Shown here piece after piece: positions 7,720 through 9,547 of a DNA stretch of 9,547 bases (positions within the stretch are counted from its first letter, which is position 1; the number at the start of each line of letters is the position of its first letter). Position numbers and translations under genes: made by a program. The notes beneath the pieces were generated by a model. It made no database searches, was not told the origin of the DNA, and saw only the letters and a program-made list of their open reading frames with translations. Origin of the DNA: Halothiobacillus neapolitanus (lineage in GTDB: Bacteria > Pseudomonadota > Gammaproteobacteria > Halothiobacillales > Halothiobacillaceae); assembly GCA_020721485.1 (NCBI GenBank), contig DYMR01000027.1:4323-13869 (forward strand). Reading direction: 5' to 3'.

Positions 7720-7766
7720 AGCTGCGGGGATGCGGCTCGAAATTCCCCCATGGTGTTGCCGCAGCT
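7720..7766 (-). other. Inverted repeat just after the lipoprotein stop codon
   Basis: AGCTGCGG (7720-7727) pairs perfectly with CCGCAGCT (7759-7766), leaving a 31-nt loop in which GCGGC/GCCGC and GGGG/CCCC offer alternative pairings. It begins 3 bp beyond the stop of the lipoprotein gene. In minus-strand reading it is followed by TTCCTGTGCG rather than a T-run. It could therefore be an mRNA-stabilising hairpin or part of a factor-dependent terminator, but it is not a standard intrinsic terminator. The rest of the 208-bp spacer 7562-7769 shows only small GC hairpins, such as GGCG/CGCC at 7686-7697. Confidence 0.4.
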
Positions 7767-7769
7767 CGC

Positions 7770-9227
7770 TCAAGGCACATAGCGGAACATCGTGCCGCTG
7801 CCATGGGCGCCGCCGCTGCTGGTGGTGCCATACACAAAGCCGTTGCTGTCGATCATCAAATCGCCATACGGGTGGGCGCCGCTGCTGCCATCAAACGCAA
7901 ACACCACACGAGGGATTGAGGTGTCCCTAAAAAAGAGAGTGCCCATGTCCTTCGCGCCACCATTGACCGTGGTGCCATATAGGTGGCCATTGGCATCGAC
8001 CACCATCGCCCCCCAAGGGTTGGCACCATCGCCCGCAACGCTGCCAAAGGCATAAGACAAGCCAGGGCCAAAAAGCGTACCTTTGCCATACGCTCCGCCC
8101 TCGTAGGCCGTGCCGGCGTATTGAAATAGAGCTTGAATCAAACTACTGCGGGGCGAGTGACTATCCGTGCTGCCGACGAATGAGCCGGTCAAAGTGTATC
8201 TCGGTGGAACGGATGGGTCACTGCTAGGGATTAAGCTAAATAGGGTCCCATAATCGGCAGCGCCGCCCGCACTGGTCGTGCCGTAAAACGCCCCATTACT
8301 ACCGGCGAACAAAAGCCCGCCATACGGGGCGTAACCGTCCGAGACATCGCCAAAGGAATGCAGCACCCATTCCGCCCCAGTCGAAAGAGTGACTTGAAAC
8401 ACCGTGCCGCCATTGTGAAACGCCCCGCCAGACACGGTGGTGCCGAACAGATTATTGCCGACCTGCACCAGCTTGCCTTGCGGGTTGGCGCCATCCGGCG
8501 CAGGCCCGAAGGAATACACCACCCGCTCGGGGGTGGACGGCGTGAGGGTAAACACCGTGCCCCGGCCGCTTTCGCCCCCGCTGACCGTGGTGCCATACAG
8601 ATTGCCCGCGCCATCCATAATCATCGTGGCGACCGGATTGGCGCCATCCGTGCCCGAACCGAATGAATGCAGTACGCGGTAATCGCCGCTGGCAGACAGC
8701 TCGAACACTGTACCAAGCCCGTATGCCCCCCCGTTGACCGTGGTGCCATATAGGTTGCCCGAGGCATCCATCACCAACCCGCCTTGCGGGGTGGTGCCGT
8801 CGCCTGTTGCGCTGCCGAAGTCATGCAGCACCGTCACCCCTTGATTCACACAGGTCACGAACACATCCGTCACATGACTGCTGCCCACCGTGCCGCTGGC
8901 ATGGTTCAGTACACACTGCTGCCCGCCCGGCTGGGCGGTGATCGTCACCGCGTAACTCGCCCCAGCCAATAACCCCGTGGCAAATTGAAACGCCCCATCA
9001 ACCGGCACGATGAGCGTATCGCCCGCATTGTTTTGCAAGGACAACGATTGATTCGCCGCCAAGCCCGATACCGTGCCGCTGATGGTGTAGGTCGAGATGC
9101 CCGAAGAGCCACTACCCGAAGAGCCACTACCCGAAGAGCCACTACCCGAAGAGCCGTTTTGGCAGGCAGAAAGCGTTAACGCATTTACCAGTAAGAAAAT
9201 GGCAATCCATCCACTTGCCCGAGCCAT
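7770..9227 (-). CDS. GloVer-repeat lipoprotein, predicted seven-bladed beta-propeller
   Basis: A 485-residue predicted lipoprotein. The ATG at 9227 is chosen because a perfect GGAGGTG lies 6 nt upstream and it gives a clean signal: MARASGW, a hydrophobic core, then lipobox LSAC with Cys22. Gln at +2 is compatible with outer-membrane sorting. Residues 25-43 are a Gly/Ser linker. Residues about 47-126 form a small beta-rich domain (YTISGTVSGLAANQSLSL, GAFQFATGLLAGASYAVTI) with Cys105 and Cys126 able to form a disulfide. Then come seven repeats of about 46-57 residues, starting near 131, 183, 235, 286, 343, 389 and 439. Most carry LYGTTVNGG and GTVF. This matches the GloVer (Gloeo_Verruco) repeat family, whose function is unknown. 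The protein ends right after the seventh repeat (GTMFRYVP). It lies 208 bp upstream of gspC in the same direction. A surface role or T2SS export is inference only. Confidence 0.92.
   Translation of the reverse strand: MARASGWIAIFLLVNALTLSACQNGSSGSGSSGSGSSGSGSSGISTYTISGTVSGLAANQSLSLQNNAGDTLIVPVDGAFQFATGLLAGASYAVTITAQPGGQQCVLNHASGTVGSSHVTDVFVTCVNQGVTVLHDFGSATGDGTTPQGGLVMDASGNLYGTTVNGGAYGLGTVFELSASGDYRVLHSFGSGTDGANPVATMIMDGAGNLYGTTVSGGESGRGTVFTLTPSTPERVVYSFGPAPDGANPQGKLVQVGNNLFGTTVSGGAFHNGGTVFQVTLSTGAEWVLHSFGDVSDGYAPYGGLLFAGSNGAFYGTTSAGGAADYGTLFSLIPSSDPSVPPRYTLTGSFVGSTDSHSPRSSLIQALFQYAGTAYEGGAYGKGTLFGPGLSYAFGSVAGDGANPWGAMVVDANGHLYGTTVNGGAKDMGTLFFRDTSIPRVVFAFDGSSGAHPYGDLMIDSNGFVYGTTSSGGAHGSGTMFRYVP
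7773..8837 (-). repeat. Seven protein-level GloVer repeats inside the lipoprotein gene
   Basis: Seven in-phase copies of a module of roughly 50 codons: a strand such as VLHSFG, then DGANP, a hydrophobic strand with D..GN, YGTT..GG and G.GT.F. Copies 1, 2, 3, 4, 6 and 7 keep [YF]GTT. Copy 5 (about 8064-8201) is degenerate, with YAGTAYEGG in its place and no DG.NP. At DNA level the copies are diverged, though segments such as accgtggtgccatatagg recur on the plus strand at 7967 and 8738. Confidence 0.85.
9100..9155 (-). repeat. 15-bp tandem repeat encoding the Gly/Ser linker of the lipoprotein
   Basis: The unit cccgaagagccacta (plus strand) occurs three times exactly (9100-9114, 9115-9129, 9130-9144), plus an 11-bp partial fourth copy ending at 9155. 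On the minus strand it encodes a repeating Gly-Ser-Ser-Gly-Ser pattern directly after the lipidated cysteine. Identical copies in a multiple of three bases suggest recent, frame-neutral expansion. The product is a flexible tether. Confidence 0.95.
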
Positions 9228-9233
9228 CGCAAA

Positions 9234-9240
9234 CACCTCC
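9234..9240 (-). promoter_or_regulatory. Strong Shine-Dalgarno sequence fixing the lipoprotein start
   Basis: GGAGGTG on the minus strand, 6 nt before the ATG at 9227. It is the best ribosome binding site in the window and outweighs the in-frame upstream starts GTG at 9299 and ATG at 9251, both of which would bury the signal peptide. Confidence 0.85.
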
Positions 9241-9263
9241 GTGATTTCCATTTGGGTTTCTTC

Positions 9264-9304
9264 CCGCTGTTGTGAAGCAGGGTGCCGTAATACGCCCACA
9301 GCGG
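9264..9304 (-). other. Inverted repeat in the lipoprotein leader
   Basis: CCGCTGT (9264-9270) and ACAGCGG (9298-9304) are perfect 7-bp inverted arms with a 27-nt spacer, located between the AT-rich upstream region and the Shine-Dalgarno sequence. It could fold in the 5' untranslated RNA or be an operator, but an arm of this length can also arise by chance. Confidence 0.3.
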
Positions 9305-9342
9305 CAATTTACTTTTCTTTGATTTAATTGATTTTATTGAAT
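9305..9342 (-). promoter_or_regulatory. AT-rich probable promoter region of the lipoprotein gene
   Basis: A 38-bp block dominated by A and T in an otherwise GC-rich window. It lies just downstream of the terminator of the preceding gene and about 80-115 bp before the lipoprotein ATG. On the minus strand it contains -10-like TAAAAT and TAAATC, but no convincing TTGACA at proper spacing (a TTTACC lies just upstream). I support the region rather than a specific promoter. Confidence 0.4.
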
Positions 9343-9350
9343 GGCAGGTA

Positions 9351-9380
9351 AACAAAAACCCCGCGTACCCAGACGCGGGG
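9351..9380 (-). terminator. Rho-independent terminator of the upstream GloVer gene
   Basis: On the minus strand CCCCGCGT, a 6-nt loop CTGGGT and ACGCGGGG form a perfect 8-bp GC-rich stem, followed at once by TTTTTGTTT. It lies 30 bp after the stop of the partial GloVer gene (9411) and points left. It would isolate that gene from the lipoprotein and T2SS genes downstream. Confidence 0.92.
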
Positions 9381-9410
9381 CGGGGGGCTCGGTGGGGCGC
9401 TCAGCAAGGC

Positions 9411-9547
9411 TTACGGCGAAATTTTATACACCGTGCCAAAACCACCATTGGAACCGGCTGTACCGCCCGAAAGCGTGGTGCCGAACAGATTGCCGCTCAG
9501 CGGATCCTGCACCAGCCCAGCCAACGGAGTGGAGCCATCGGGAGTGC
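9411..9547 (-). CDS. Second GloVer-repeat protein, C-terminal end only (cut by window edge)
   Basis: The last 44 codons of a gene entering from the right edge, stop TAA at 9413..9411. The readable end is TPDGSTPLAGLVQDPLSGNL, then FGTTLSGGTAG, then SNGGFGTVYKISP. This is one full GloVer-type module: DG.TP, a hydrophobic strand, D..SGNL, [YF]GTT.SGG and GTV[YF]. It ends the same way as the neighbouring lipoprotein (GT.[FY]..-P-stop). The two are therefore probably tandem paralogues or members of a local family. Nothing can be said about its N-terminus, signal sequence or blade number. A strong terminator follows. Confidence 0.85.
   Translation of the reverse strand, partial: TPDGSTPLAGLVQDPLSGNLFGTTLSGGTAGSNGGFGTVYKISP

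Noticed and set aside
7720..7766. Intrinsic terminator after the lipoprotein gene
   Set aside because: The stem arms are real, but the loop is 31 nt and no T-run follows, so it does not meet the criteria used for the 9351-9380 terminator.
9228..9299. Earlier in-frame starts for the lipoprotein (GTG at 9299, ATG at 9251)
   Set aside because: They lack a Shine-Dalgarno sequence and would put 8-24 extra residues in front of the lipoprotein signal. The ATG at 9227 has a perfect GGAGGTG at correct spacing.

Overview
The window looks like a chromosomal segment of a GC-rich Gram-negative bacterium, most likely a proteobacterium (Gamma- or Beta-). I base this on the outer-membrane secretin operon, a bacterial lipoprotein signal, GTG starts and consistently GC-rich coding sequence. 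I cannot name the genus. Every gene I support is on the minus strand, so biological order runs from right to left. No tRNA, rRNA, CRISPR array or mobile element was seen, and there is no gene-free stretch longer than 300 bases.

Left and centre (1-7561): an uninterrupted type II secretion system (T2SS) operon in the order gspC-gspD-gspE-gspF-gspG-gspH-gspI-gspJ. GspJ runs off the left edge, and gspK/L/M would be expected beyond it. Together these encode the outer-membrane secretin (GspD), the inner-membrane connector (GspC), the cytoplasmic ATPase (GspE), the polytopic platform protein (GspF), the major pseudopilin (GspG) and minor pseudopilins (GspH, GspI, GspJ). The genes are tightly packed. 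C/D and H/I overlap by ATGA, I/J overlaps by GTGA, and the gaps at F/G, E/F and D/E are 2, 4 and 12 bp. The only longer gap is 41 bp at G/H.

Right (7770-9547): two proteins built from GloVer-type repeats (motif YGTT..GG..G.GT.F). One is complete. It is a lipoprotein with a Ser/Gly linker, a small beta domain with two cysteines, and about seven repeats that would suit a seven-bladed beta-propeller. The other is only the C-terminal 44 residues of an upstream paralogue. A strong intrinsic terminator (9351-9380) separates the two. No comparable terminator was seen between the complete lipoprotein gene and gspC, so the lipoprotein may be transcribed with the T2SS operon.

Most notable oddities: (1) GspE has lost all four cysteines of the family's usual zinc motif. 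(2) GspI ends in a six-unit GST[PS] tail encoded by a 12-bp tandem repeat, and GspG and GspH also end in Thr/Pro-rich tails. (3) The lipoprotein linker is encoded by a 15-bp tandem repeat. (4) A GloVer lipoprotein pair sits directly upstream of the T2SS, suggesting a possible surface or secreted client. I see no convincing wholly new system; these are unusual versions of known parts.
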